From Sulfurimonas sp. HSL3-1 (GTDB lineage: Bacteria; Campylobacterota; Campylobacteria; Campylobacterales; Sulfurimonadaceae): a stretch of DNA of 64,000 nt. Positions 42,791 to 52,134 of the stretch are shown here, piece by piece. Made by a program: the position numbers and the translations under genes. The DNA lies in contig NZ_CP147920.1 of assembly GCF_039645995.1 (NCBI RefSeq), positions 124,001 through 188,000 of the forward strand. The letters are read 5' to 3'. How positions within the stretch are numbered: position 1 is the first letter of the stretch; each line of letters starts with the position of its first letter. A model generated the notes under the pieces. That model was not told the origin of the DNA. It saw only the letters and a list, made by a program, of their open reading frames with translations, and did no database searches.

Positions 42791-45700
42791 CTACACGTTA
42801 TAGTACGTCGCTTCTTTGTGATGAACGACGATGGCGGACGTCGACTGTTCCGGGTGGATCTGGAAAGTCTCGCTCAGTTCAATTCTGAACTCCTCCGGCT
42901 TCAGCAGGTCGAAGAGCGGGCGGTTGAGCTCCAGGTCCGGGCAGGCGGGGTAGCCGAAGCTGTAGCGCGCTCCCTGGTAGCGGTTCATGCGGACATCGGC
43001 GAGGGTCGGTCCTTCATCGTCGGCAATGTTGAGATCGAGCCGGATCTGCTTGTGGGCGATCTCGGCAAGGGCCTCGGCCAGTTCCACTCCCAGGCCGTGT
43101 ACCTGGTAGTATTCATTGTATTTCCCCGCATCATAGAGCTCTTTTTCATAGGTACTCAGACGGCTGCCGGCACTGACGCAGGTGAGCGCGACGACGTCAT
43201 GGCGGTCGTGGCGGAAGAAGTCGCTGAGTGCGCGGTGCGGCTGTTTGCGCTGGCGCGGAAAGGTAAAGGCGCATTCGGCATCACCGATGATCTGCTCCAG
43301 GGGTTCGCGACTGGCGTCAGCATCGCGGTGCCACCCCTCCGTTTCCGGGAAGACGAGCAGGGTGTTGTCGTCGGAACGGGCCGGCCAGTAGCCATAGAGG
43401 ATGGTCGGCTCAAAGAGGCCTTCGTCCAGGAAGAGCGCCTTGAGCTTTTCGTATGCCGGCCAGACAAGCTCGTCGAGCTGTTTCTCGTAGGCATCTTTCT
43501 TCATGCCCTTTGAATTGTATCCCCAGCGCTGTTTGAAGAGGATCTTGTGGTTGATCCACTCGAACGCCATCGCCTTCTGCGCCTCGGTCAGCTTCAGCTC
43601 ACGCCGCCCCCAGAAGGGCGGTGTCGGTACGCGGACGTCCCGCGAGGGCATTTTCAGCTCCTTAAACGGCGGGATGACGACCTCTTTCTTCTCGGCATCC
43701 TCGACGATTTCCGGGGCATTCGGGTGGAGGTTGGTGTCCAGGTTGCCCGCTTCGATGCGGCTCATCGCCGTGACACCGTCAAAGGCATCCTTGCAGTAGA
43801 AGATCGGGCCGTCGTAGCTGGGGCGGCAGAAATCTTCGATAAAACTGCGTGTGAGCGCCGCACCGCCCAGCAGGATGGGGACGGTGATCCCCGCCGCTTT
43901 CAGCGCCTCGAGGTTCTCTTTCATCACCTGGGTCGATTTGACGAGCAGGCCGCTCATGCCGATGGCGCTGGCACTGCTCTCTTGCAGGGTCTTGATGAAG
44001 TTGTCCAGTTCGACCTTGATTCCGAGGTTGATCACCTTGTAGCCGTTGTTGGTGAGGATGATGTCGACGAGGTTCTTGCCGACGTCGTGTACGTCCCCTT
44101 TGACGGTCCCCAGCACCAGGGTCGTATCGACGGCCTTGTCGACTTTGGGCAGGTAGGGGTTGAGGTGGTCAACGGCGGTTTTCATCGTCTCGGCGCTCTG
44201 CAGCACGAAGGGGAGCTGCATCTGTCCCGAACCGAAAAGCTCGCCGACGACCTTCATGGCGTCAATGAGAATCTCATTGACGATCTTTTCCGGGGCGATC
44301 TCGCTCCTTGCCGCTTCGACAAGGGGGATCATCCGCTCCTTGTCACCGTCGAGCAGGAGCTTCGCAATCTTCTCTTCGGTACCGAGTGCGTTGTAAGCTT
44401 CATCCTCCGCCGCACTGTCGACGGCTTCTCTGTTGCCGAAATGGTCGATGAAATCGAACAGCGCCTGTCCCTCCGGCTTCTTGTCGAAGAGGAGGTTCTC
44501 GCACGCTTCGAGGTCCTCGTCACTGATCTTCGCCATCGGGATGATGTGCTTGACGTTGATGATGACGGAGGTGAGCCCCGCTTCGATACAGTGGTGCAGG
44601 AAAACGGAGTTGAGGTAGGGGCGGGCATCTTTGTCCAGGCCGAAGGAGATGTTCGAAAGCCCCAGGATCGCCCCGACCTCCGGGTGGCGGGTGCGGAGTT
44701 CGCGGATCGCCTCGATCGTCTGGACGGCCGCATCGCGGTACTCCTCGTCCCCGCTGCCCACGGTGAAGGTCAGGACGTCGAAGACGAGGTCTTCTGGGTT
44801 GAGACCGTGCTTCTCCGTCGCAAGGGAGTAGATACGCTCGGCGACCTCGAGTTTGCGCGCGACCGTTTTGGCCATCCCCTCTTCGTCGATCGTCAGACAG
44901 ACGAGGGCGGCCCCGTACTTTTTCGCCAGCGAACAGACGGTATCGAACTTCTCGATCCCGTCTTCGAGGTTGACGGAGTTGATGATCGGCTTGCCCCCGA
45001 TCAGTTTGAGCGCTTCTTCGAGTGCCGGGGTCTGGGTGGAGTCGGGCATCAGCGGCAACGGGATCTTCTGGGCGTAGAGGCCCATCACCTTGTTCATGTC
45101 CTTTGTTTCGTCGCGGCCGGCGAAACCGACGGAGACGTCGAGGACGTGGGCCCCGGCGCGCACCTGCTGCTGTCCGACGCTCAGCGTACCTTCATAGTCC
45201 TCATCGAGGAGGAGTTCCCGGAACGCTTTGGAACCGGTGGCGTTGGAGCGTTCGCCCACCAGCAGCGGCGCGGGCTCCTGCATCAGCGGAACGGCGTTGA
45301 AGAGCGAGGCGAGCGAGGTCGGCTGGGAACCGGAGGGCGCCTTGGGCGCAGTGGCGTGCACCCGCTCACAGAGCGCTTTGATATGCTGCGGCGTCGTCCC
45401 GCAGCAGCCGCCGAGGAAACTAACCCCGTCATAAGCGAGGAAGCTCTCCTGGCGATCGGCGAACTCGTCGGGCCCCATCGGGTAGTAGGTGTAGCCGCCG
45501 CGGTTCTGCGGAAGGCCGGCATTGGCATGGATGGAGATGGGTTTGCCCCAGACGTCGCTTAGCGCTTTGACGTGTTTGGTGTACTGTTCCGGGCCGGTGC
45601 CGCAGTTGAAGCCCAAAGAGAGGATGTCAAAGGGTTCCATAATGACGGCGAGGGTCTGGGCGTCGGTGCCGATAAGCATGGTACCGGCCAGTTCGATGGT

Positions 45701-46282
45701 CCCCGAGACCATGACGGGGAGGTCGGTGCCGCGCGACGCGTTGGCCGCCTCGCAGGCGTGCAGGGCCGCCTTGATCTGCAGCGGATCCTGGCAGGTCTCG
45801 AGCAGGAACACGTCGCAGCCGCCGTCAATAAGCCCCTGGGCGCACTCGGTGTAGCCTGCAAGCATCTCGTCGTAGTGGATGTGTCCCAGCGAGGGGAGTT
45901 TCGTGCCCGGACCGATGGAACCCAGCACATAGCGTGGGTGTTCGGGGGTGCTAAAGGTGTCGCACACCTCTTTAACGCGCTGCGCCCCGGCCTTGGAGAG
46001 TTCATAGGCGCGGTGCCCGATGCCGTACTCGTCCAGGACCCAGGAGAAAGCGCCGAAGGTGTTGGTGGTGATCATGTCGGCACCGGCGTTCAGGTAGGCG
46101 TGGAAGATGTCGCGCATGATCTCGGGGGCGGTGACGTTGAGAAGTTCGTTGCACCCCTCGTTGCCTTCCCACGCCGCTTCGGGGATCTGGTCATGGCGCT
46201 GTTGCAGTTGCGTACCCATGGCGCCGTCAATGATAAGCGGCCGCCGTTTGATGGTCTCTAAAATAGCGTTTTTTACGGACAT
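42791..46282 (-). CDS. metH: Cobalamin-dependent methionine synthase
   Basis: 1163 residues; methylates homocysteine using methyl-tetrahydrofolate and B12. Domains in order: homocysteine/zinc domain (about 1-310; FNCGTGPEQY and GGCCGTTPQHI give the three zinc cysteines), pterin domain (about 330-600; SVGFAGRDE, PLMPDSTQTPALEEAL), cap and B12-binding domain (about 640-890; GDVHDVGKNL with the DxHxxG histidine at about residue 731), and C-terminal AdoMet activation domain (about 900-1160; DFFRHDRHDVV, RYSFGYPACPD). No metE is in the window, so methionine synthesis would depend on the corrinoid supply from the 23.7-27.8 kb cluster or elsewhere. No riboswitch upstream is evident. Confidence 0.97.
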   Translation of the reverse strand: MSVKNAILETIKRRPLIIDGAMGTQLQQRHDQIPEAAWEGNEGCNELLNVTAPEIMRDIFHAYLNAGADMITTNTFGAFSWVLDEYGIGHRAYELSKAGAQRVKEVCDTFSTPEHPRYVLGSIGPGTKLPSLGHIHYDEMLAGYTECAQGLIDGGCDVFLLETCQDPLQIKAALHACEAANASRGTDLPVMVSGTIELAGTMLIGTDAQTLAVIMEPFDILSLGFNCGTGPEQYTKHVKALSDVWGKPISIHANAGLPQNRGGYTYYPMGPDEFADRQESFLAYDGVSFLGGCCGTTPQHIKALCERVHATAPKAPSGSQPTSLASLFNAVPLMQEPAPLLVGERSNATGSKAFRELLLDEDYEGTLSVGQQQVRAGAHVLDVSVGFAGRDETKDMNKVMGLYAQKIPLPLMPDSTQTPALEEALKLIGGKPIINSVNLEDGIEKFDTVCSLAKKYGAALVCLTIDEEGMAKTVARKLEVAERIYSLATEKHGLNPEDLVFDVLTFTVGSGDEEYRDAAVQTIEAIRELRTRHPEVGAILGLSNISFGLDKDARPYLNSVFLHHCIEAGLTSVIINVKHIIPMAKISDEDLEACENLLFDKKPEGQALFDFIDHFGNREAVDSAAEDEAYNALGTEEKIAKLLLDGDKERMIPLVEAARSEIAPEKIVNEILIDAMKVVGELFGSGQMQLPFVLQSAETMKTAVDHLNPYLPKVDKAVDTTLVLGTVKGDVHDVGKNLVDIILTNNGYKVINLGIKVELDNFIKTLQESSASAIGMSGLLVKSTQVMKENLEALKAAGITVPILLGGAALTRSFIEDFCRPSYDGPIFYCKDAFDGVTAMSRIEAGNLDTNLHPNAPEIVEDAEKKEVVIPPFKELKMPSRDVRVPTPPFWGRRELKLTEAQKAMAFEWINHKILFKQRWGYNSKGMKKDAYEKQLDELVWPAYEKLKALFLDEGLFEPTILYGYWPARSDDNTLLVFPETEGWHRDADASREPLEQIIGDAECAFTFPRQRKQPHRALSDFFRHDRHDVVALTCVSAGSRLSTYEKELYDAGKYNEYYQVHGLGVELAEALAEIAHKQIRLDLNIADDEGPTLADVRMNRYQGARYSFGYPACPDLELNRPLFDLLKPEEFRIELSETFQIHPEQSTSAIVVHHKEATYYNV

Positions 46283-46420
46283 GATCTGCTTTTTTTCTGC
46301 TTATTTTATCGCAGAGGAGCATAAAAGCGGATGAGATATGACGGCCAGCTTTTTCACCTAAAAGACGCTTTTTGAAACAAAATCACAAATAGCCATACAC
46401 TATTCTAAACATTGACCTGT

Positions 46421-46426
46421 TAAAAT
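46421..46426 (+). promoter_or_regulatory. -10-like element TAAAAT
   Basis: TGTTAAAATTG (extended -10 style) 21 bases before the sensor kinase start. The gap 46283-46446 is the divergent control region shared with metH. Confidence 0.45.
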
Positions 46427-46446
46427 TGTTGAAAAAAAGGTAATGC

Positions 46447-49011
46447 ATGCGCCTTCGTGCGGTTTTGCTGGTGTTCCTGTTCTTGTCGCTGTCGCTGCGG
46501 GCGCATGAAGCGCGCAATGAGCACGTCGTGCTGCAGCTGCAGTGGCTGCCCCAGTTCCAGTTTGCCGGATACTATGTTGCCAAGGAAAAAGGGTTTTATG
46601 CCGACGCCGGCCTCGACGTCGAGATCCGCGTCATGAAACCGGAAACGGATGTGGAGCAGGAGGTGCTGAGCGGCCGGGCGCAGTATGGGACGGGAAGGAC
46701 ATCGCTCCTGGTCAAGTATGAGAGCGGTGCACCGCTTGTAGCGATGGCGGCCATTTTCCAAAGTTCGCCGATGATGCTTCTGGTGCGGGAGGATTCGGGC
46801 ATCCGTACGATCAAGGACCTGCGCGGCAAGCGGGTAATGATGACCAGCGATGTCCAGACGGCGGCATCGGTCCAGGCGATGCTTCGCAATGCAGGCATGA
46901 AGGAAGAGGACCTCGTGCTCATTGACCATACCTTTGACCCGTTGTCGCTCGAGCAGAATGAAACGGATGCGATGGCGGCGTACTCCTCCAATGAGCCCTA
47001 TGTCCTTGCGCAGCGCGGTATCAAGACCTTCGCGATCGATCCGAAAGTTTCGGGATTTGATTTTTACAACGACATTCTTTTCACCTCCCAGGCGGAACTG
47101 AAGCAGTATCCCGAACGCGTCAAACGCTTTTATGAGGCGAGTTTGAAAGGGTGGCGCTACGCCTTCGCCCATATCGATGAGACGGGGGAGATGCTTTTCG
47201 AGAAATACAACATTCAGCATAAAAGCCTTGATGCGCTGCGTTTCGAAGGGGAAGCCCTCAAGACGTACGCCCTGAAAGACGATACGCCGCTGGGGGATCT
47301 GAGCATCGAGCGCCTCAAAGCGATCTATCAGGCGTATATGCTGCTGGGGTACATTAAGGGCAGCCGGGATATCGGCGCCTTCGTCTATCACCCGGAGCGG
47401 CTGCGGCTTACGGCAGAGGAACAGGCGTGGCTCGGGCAGCATCCCATCCTCCGCGTCGGCGTGGACCCGGTGTGGCCGCCGATCGAGTTCATGTCGCGAA
47501 AGGGGGTGTACGGCGGGGTCTCTTACGGGTTTATGCGGCGTGTCGCGGAAAAACTGGGGGTGCGCATCGAAGCGGCGCCGAAAAAAAGCTGGCAGGAGGT
47601 CGACGAGGCGCTGAATGCGCGGGAGCTGGATGTCGCCGCCGCCATCATGGCCGTGCCGGAGCGGCACGCCTATATGAACTTTACCCGCCCCTACCTGACC
47701 CTGCCGATGGTGATCATCGGCGGCGAATCGTTCCAGTATGTCGGGGATCTGACGGTACTGAAGGGTAAGCGCGTTGCCGTGGTGAAGGATGATGCAGCCG
47801 ATATCTTTTTAAAGCGCGATTTCCCACAGATCCAGCGGATCCAGACGAAAAATCTTCCCGACGCACTGCGGATGGTCGCCTTCGGACGGGCCGATGTCGC
47901 GGTGGATGCGCTGGCCGTCGCCAGCTACGTGATCGCGAAGGAGGGGTTGAACAACCTGCGTATCGTCGGACAGACGCCCTACGACTACGAGATCGCGATG
48001 GGTATCCGCAGCGACTGGCCCGAACTGCAGGCGCTGATGCAGCGCGCCATTGACAGTATCGGGGACGAGGAGCGCGAGGCGATTTACCGCCAGTGGGTAC
48101 CGACGGTCTACAAACACCAGTTTGATTACGCCCTGCTGTGGAAGATACTGGGGGTCCTGGCCGTGATCGCGCTGCTGTTCGGCTACAAGTACATCCGTCT
48201 CGATGAACTTGTAAGACGCCGTACCCGTGAACTGACGGAGCTCAATGCCACGCTGAATGAGCGGGTCGAAGAGGCGGTGGGCGAAAACCGGGACAAAGAG
48301 CGGTTGATGATACAGCAGGCGAAAATGGCGACCATAGGGGAGATGATCGAATCCATCGCCCACCAGTGGCGTCAGCCGCTCAATGTCATGGGAATAGGCA
48401 TTGCCAACCTCGACCTCAAACGTCAGCTGGGAAAGGTCGACGACGAGGAGGTCGACAGGCTGATCGATATCGTGCACCGCCAGGTGGACTACATGTCCCA
48501 GACCATCGACGACTTCCGCAACTTTTTCAAAAAAGACAAACAGCTCGAAACGGTCCGGCTGCGACCCCTGGTCGATGAGGTGCTCGGGCTGGTGATCCCC
48601 GCGTTGGAACAGAAGAAGATCGACGTGGAGGTTAATGTGCCGGAGCGGATCGAAGCGGAACTCTACCCCAACGAACTCAAGCAGGTGATCCTCAACCTTG
48701 TCAGCAACGCCAAAGACGTGCTCCTGCAGCACGGGCCCGAAGCGAAAAAGATCAGGATCACGGGAGAAGAGAGGAACGGGGATGTCCTGCTCTTTATCGC
48801 GGACAACGGCGGCGGCGTGCCGGAGGAGATCATGGAGAAGATCTTCGACCCCTATTTTACGACCAAGTTCGAGTCGCAGGGGACGGGGATAGGGCTCTAT
48901 ATGTCGAAAATCATTACGGAGAAAAACCTCAAAGGGCAGATTGCGGTCGAAAACAGGGACGGCGGCGCGGAGTTCGTCATCCGGTTGCCCAAAAGGCAGA
49001 AGAGGGCGTAA
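46447..49011 (+). CDS. Sensor histidine kinase with two substrate-binding-protein domains
   Basis: 854 residues. Signal peptide (1-19), NMT1/THI5-like domain (about 28-240; LQWLPQFQFAGYYVAKEKGF), SBP_bac_3 domain (about 330-560; LRVGVDPVWPPIEFM), membrane helix (about 563-582), short coiled coil, HisKA with H639 in SIAHQWRQPLN, and HATPase_c with N-box NELKQVILNLVSNAKD, G1 DNGGGVP, F-box FDPYFTTKF and G2 GTGIGLYMSK. It probably senses a small ligand in the periplasm and phosphorylates a response regulator elsewhere; none is encoded beside it. The two stacked binding domains suggest two ligands or a ratio sensor. Ends 3 bases before the small minus-strand gene. Confidence 0.88.
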   Translation: MRLRAVLLVFLFLSLSLRAHEARNEHVVLQLQWLPQFQFAGYYVAKEKGFYADAGLDVEIRVMKPETDVEQEVLSGRAQYGTGRTSLLVKYESGAPLVAMAAIFQSSPMMLLVREDSGIRTIKDLRGKRVMMTSDVQTAASVQAMLRNAGMKEEDLVLIDHTFDPLSLEQNETDAMAAYSSNEPYVLAQRGIKTFAIDPKVSGFDFYNDILFTSQAELKQYPERVKRFYEASLKGWRYAFAHIDETGEMLFEKYNIQHKSLDALRFEGEALKTYALKDDTPLGDLSIERLKAIYQAYMLLGYIKGSRDIGAFVYHPERLRLTAEEQAWLGQHPILRVGVDPVWPPIEFMSRKGVYGGVSYGFMRRVAEKLGVRIEAAPKKSWQEVDEALNARELDVAAAIMAVPERHAYMNFTRPYLTLPMVIIGGESFQYVGDLTVLKGKRVAVVKDDAADIFLKRDFPQIQRIQTKNLPDALRMVAFGRADVAVDALAVASYVIAKEGLNNLRIVGQTPYDYEIAMGIRSDWPELQALMQRAIDSIGDEEREAIYRQWVPTVYKHQFDYALLWKILGVLAVIALLFGYKYIRLDELVRRRTRELTELNATLNERVEEAVGENRDKERLMIQQAKMATIGEMIESIAHQWRQPLNVMGIGIANLDLKRQLGKVDDEEVDRLIDIVHRQVDYMSQTIDDFRNFFKKDKQLETVRLRPLVDEVLGLVIPALEQKKIDVEVNVPERIEAELYPNELKQVILNLVSNAKDVLLQHGPEAKKIRITGEERNGDVLLFIADNGGGVPEEIMEKIFDPYFTTKFESQGTGIGLYMSKIITEKNLKGQIAVENRDGGAEFVIRLPKRQKRA

Positions 49012-49013
49012 CC

Positions 49014-49142
49014 CTAGCGGCGTCTGCAGTCGCCGTCAACCATCCAGGCAGTCGATGCTGCTCGACAGAGGCGTTTGAGCTTGGCCTGTTCGGCGGGCGT
49101 AAGGTTGCGTTCGGTGTCATCGTTTTTGTGACTGTAAATCAT
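49014..49142 (-). CDS. 42-residue small protein
   Basis: A 43-codon frame starting at ATG 49142 with AAAGGAGAG upstream, a strong ribosome site. Protein begins MIYSHKNDDTERNLTPAEQA and ends TAWMVDGDCRRR, with two cysteines. Codons look host-like. It is 3 bases from the 3' end of the sensor kinase on the other strand. Function unknown; too short to classify. Confidence 0.55.
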   Translation of the reverse strand: MIYSHKNDDTERNLTPAEQAKLKRLCRAASTAWMVDGDCRRR

Positions 49143-49260
49143 GGACTCTCCTTTATGCATGCAGGGTGCTGTGCACCCAAAGGACATCATAGTGCAGTCG
49201 CGTTAATGCGGCGTAACGGGAACGTCGCGCGTTCTAACCTCATTGTAATCGAATACCCGC

Positions 49261-49266
49261 TAAAAT
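49261..49266 (+). promoter_or_regulatory. -10-like element TAAAAT
   Basis: GCTAAAATAGC, 59 bases before the DUF507 gene, leaving a 50-60-base leader. Part of a small palindrome CGCTAAAATAGCG. Confidence 0.4.
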
Positions 49267-49324
49267 AGCGAAAAAATCTGGGTGCACGTTCCTGTGAAAC
49301 GGGGCGCCCGCAAGGGTATGGGCT

Positions 49325-49876
49325 ATGAAAGTGACACTCGCGCAGATACCGCATCTCGCCAACCGCGTCGCCGTCGAGCTGGCACGCAGCGGACTGGTGA
49401 CGATGACGCAGGGGATGGACCCTATTGTCGCCGAAGCGAAAAAGATACTTGAAGAGAGCGTAAAGCAGGAAGCAGCCCTCGAAGCGCGCGTCAAGGAGAT
49501 CGTCAACGACAACGAGGACGAGATCGACTTTTACCAGGCGGATGACCGCCAGCTCTTCTTTATGATCAAGAAGAAGCTTGCACCCGAATACGGGGTCATC
49601 CTCTCCTATGAAGACCGCTTTTCGGACCTGGCACACAAGATCCTCGATGCGATCTACGAAGAAGACCTGATGAACTACGACGTCAGCGAAAACCGGCTCA
49701 AGAACATCATCTATGACGCGATCACTTCCTTTATCGCGGACAACGACGAGATCGAGCGCGCGGTGAACGAGAAGATGAAGTCGTTCCAGAAACAGCTCAT
49801 CCCGGGCACGGATGAGTATGAACTGCGGTTTGAAAAACTCTACCGCGAAGAGCTGACCCGGAGGGGGCTTGTATGA
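49325..49876 (+). CDS. DUF507 family protein
   Basis: 183 residues, all-helical. It matches DUF507 proteins of Campylobacterota and deltaproteobacteria: duplicated helical pattern with EEDLMNYDVSENRLKNIIYD and RFEKLYREELTRRGLV. No catalytic motif is apparent. The stop overlaps the carA start (ATGA), so the two are translationally coupled; a link to pyrimidine or arginine synthesis is not proven. Confidence 0.85.
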   Translation: MKVTLAQIPHLANRVAVELARSGLVTMTQGMDPIVAEAKKILEESVKQEAALEARVKEIVNDNEDEIDFYQADDRQLFFMIKKKLAPEYGVILSYEDRFSDLAHKILDAIYEEDLMNYDVSENRLKNIIYDAITSFIADNDEIERAVNEKMKSFQKQLIPGTDEYELRFEKLYREELTRRGLV

Positions 49877-51000
49877 AAACAGCATGGATCTATCTTGAGA
49901 ACGGCACCTATTTCGAAGCAATGAGCTTCGGCGCCGAGACGACGGCGGTCGGCGAAATCGTCTTCAATACGTCGATGAGCGGCTACCAGGAGATCGCGAC
50001 GGACCCCTCCTACGCCGGACAGTTCGTCACCTTCACGATGCCCGAGATCGGCAACGTCGGTGCGAATGCCGAAGATATGGAGAGCACGGCAGCCCATGCA
50101 AAAGGGATCATCGTACGCCAGTACCAGCCGCGCTACTCCAACTTCCGCGCCGAGGAGTCACTCGATGCGCTGTTGAAGCGCCACGGCGTCATGGGCATCT
50201 GCGATATCGACACCCGCTACCTCACGAAGATGCTGCGTACCGAAGGGGCGATGATGATGGTCGCCTCCACCGAGATCAGCGACAAGGCCGAACTCAAGAA
50301 GGTGCTGGAGAACTCCCCGCGCATCGAAGAGGTGAACTACATCGAGCAGGTCAGCACCAAAGAGGCCTACAAGCATACGAACGGCACCTATGACGCGGTT
50401 AATTTCCGCTACAACGACGCCCCCGAAACACAGGCGCGCATCGTCGCGATGGACTTCGGCGTCAAGCGCAACATCCTCAATGAACTGACCCAGGCGGGGA
50501 TGGCCGTCGAAGTCGTGCCCAATGCAACCTCTGCCGAGACGCTGATCGCGCGCTACGAGGCCAAAGAGATCGACGGCGTTTTCCTCTCCAACGGGCCGGG
50601 GGATCCGCTGGTATTGAAAAAGGAGCAGGAGACGATCAAGCAGCTGATCGCGCACAAAGTGCCGATGTTCGGGATCTGCCTCGGGCATCAGCTGCTCTCC
50701 ATCTCCCACGGTTATGACACCTTCAAGCTCCGGTTCGGCCACCACGGCGGCAACCACCCGGTGAAAAACGTCAAAACGGGCATGGTCGAGATCACGGCGC
50801 AGAACCATAACTATAACGTGCCCGAAAACATCACCGAGATCGCTTCGGTGACGCATACGAACCTCTTTGACAGCACGATCGAGGGGCTGCGCTACAACGA
50901 CGCTCCGATCTTTTCGGTGCAGCACCACCCCGAAGCGAGCCCGGGACCGAAAGACAGCGAATACGTCTTCGGCGAATTCCTCGCGCTGATGCAGCGCTGA
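49873..51000 (+). CDS. carA: Carbamoyl-phosphate synthase, small (glutaminase) chain
   Basis: 375 residues. Releases ammonia from glutamine for CarB. N-terminal domain with SMSGYQEIATDPSYAGQ, C-terminal class I glutamine amidotransferase domain with nucleophile Cys in FGICLGHQLLS, and His-Glu in HHPEASPGP. carB is not in the window. Translated in coupled fashion with DUF507. A repeat (R4) follows. Confidence 0.95.
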   Translation: MKTAWIYLENGTYFEAMSFGAETTAVGEIVFNTSMSGYQEIATDPSYAGQFVTFTMPEIGNVGANAEDMESTAAHAKGIIVRQYQPRYSNFRAEESLDALLKRHGVMGICDIDTRYLTKMLRTEGAMMMVASTEISDKAELKKVLENSPRIEEVNYIEQVSTKEAYKHTNGTYDAVNFRYNDAPETQARIVAMDFGVKRNILNELTQAGMAVEVVPNATSAETLIARYEAKEIDGVFLSNGPGDPLVLKKEQETIKQLIAHKVPMFGICLGHQLLSISHGYDTFKLRFGHHGGNHPVKNVKTGMVEITAQNHNYNVPENITEIASVTHTNLFDSTIEGLRYNDAPIFSVQHHPEASPGPKDSEYVFGEFLALMQR

Positions 51001-51116
51001 TTTAATATTCCGGTAACGCATCTGGGTTATACTCAGATACAACAGGATTTGAACAAGGCAAAAAGCACCAAAACAAGGGAACCGCTCGCGTAGCGATGTT
51101 TCTTTAGGGGGTGCGC

Positions 51117-51241
51117 GGGCACCATAGAGGTACTTCTTCCGGTCGCCTGCTGCCGAAGCATGTAGCGGAGCGAAATTCCGCAGCGTAGCGAGGACAGACA
51201 AAACCAAGCGTGAGCAAAAGGGCTTTGCTCCTTTGCCGTAT
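51117..51241 (+). repeat. Interspersed intergenic repeat, copy R4
   Basis: Contains GGGCACCATAGAGGTACTTC, GCTGCCGAAGC, then a divergent middle, and the hairpin AAAGGG-CTTTGC-CTCCTTT (51217-51234; 6 pairs). Ends GCCGTAT at 51241, one base before the GGAG that serves the next gene. Longer middle part than in R1-R3. Confidence 0.75.
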
Positions 51242-51250
51242 GGAGTGACA

Positions 51251-52024
51251 GTGACATCAATCGAGTGGACGGCTATTATCACCTTCGCCCTGCTGGGCTC
51301 TATCGGCCACTGCATCGGCATGTGCGGCGGCTTTATCGTTACCTACACAACCGCAAAGATCAAACCCCGCTTCTCCAAGACCCAGAGCGCTTTTTACCAC
51401 TTCCTCTATAATATCGGGCGTATTACGACCTATACGCTCTTCGGTGCGCTGTTCGGGTATTTCGGATCGTTCTGGGACGTCAGCCCCCTGACGCGCTCCA
51501 TCATGTATGCTGTGGCGGGGGTAATGATGATCCTGATGGGACTCTCTTTTGCCGGAAAGCTTAAATTTCTGACCTCCATCGAAGTGCCGATTACGAACTA
51601 CAGCTGGTTCAAGCGGGTCTTTACGGCGCAGCTGACGTCGGCCATGCCAATGAGTTTCTATATTCTGGGGATTCTGAACGGCCTCTTCCCCTGCGGCCTG
51701 GTCTACACGATGCTCGTGACGGCGACAACGACGCAGTCGGCACTCTACGGCGCGGCGGTGATGGCGATCTTCGGGCTCTTTACGATCCCGACGCTCTTCT
51801 CCTTCGCCTACGTCGTCGGCTTCTTCTCCCAGACGAAATTCCGTAGCGTCATGATCCAGCTCGCCGCCGTGACGGTCATCGCGTTCGGCGGCTGGACACT
51901 GATGAAAGCATACCTGCAGTTCGAGACGTGGTACAATGCACCGGATAATGGTCTGCATAACGGGATTTCGCGGGGCGACACCCCTCCTCAGCGCCTTGAA
52001 ATGATAATCAAAACTATAAGCTGA
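51251..52024 (+). CDS. TauE/SafE-like (DsbD_2-type) membrane protein upstream of the cbb3 operon
   Basis: 257 residues with about six membrane helices. GSIGHCIGMCGGFIV near the N-terminus carries the Cys pair typical of DsbD_2/UreH-like 'sulfite exporter TauE/SafE' proteins; LNGLFPCGLVYTML is the second repeat's Cys motif. Relatives often lie next to cbb3 oxidase or copper genes, so a role in oxidase assembly (copper or cytochrome handling) is likely; sulfite export is the other possibility. Start at GTG 51251, six bases after GGAG 51241-51244; GTG 51245 is an alternative. Confidence 0.72.
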   Translation: MTSIEWTAIITFALLGSIGHCIGMCGGFIVTYTTAKIKPRFSKTQSAFYHFLYNIGRITTYTLFGALFGYFGSFWDVSPLTRSIMYAVAGVMMILMGLSFAGKLKFLTSIEVPITNYSWFKRVFTAQLTSAMPMSFYILGILNGLFPCGLVYTMLVTATTTQSALYGAAVMAIFGLFTIPTLFSFAYVVGFFSQTKFRSVMIQLAAVTVIAFGGWTLMKAYLQFETWYNAPDNGLHNGISRGDTPPQRLEMIIKTIS

Positions 52025-52128
52025 TACGATTTTACCCATGAAGATGAAATTAAACTTAAAAATTTAGTTAAACTATCAATATCTCTCACATTTTAAAAAA
52101 TTTAAGATTCATTAAATATTTCCGCTGT

Positions 52129-52134
52129 TAATAT
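52129..52134 (+). promoter_or_regulatory. Possible -10 element TAATAT of the cco operon
   Basis: TGTTAATATG lies just before the structured leader, in an AT-rich stretch (52025-52134). The start point would fall near 52140, close to the leader's first stem, so this is uncertain. Confidence 0.35.

Noticed and set aside
43547..45562. Long plus-strand frame within metH
   Set aside because: Antisense to a fully conserved metH; no start signals or motifs.
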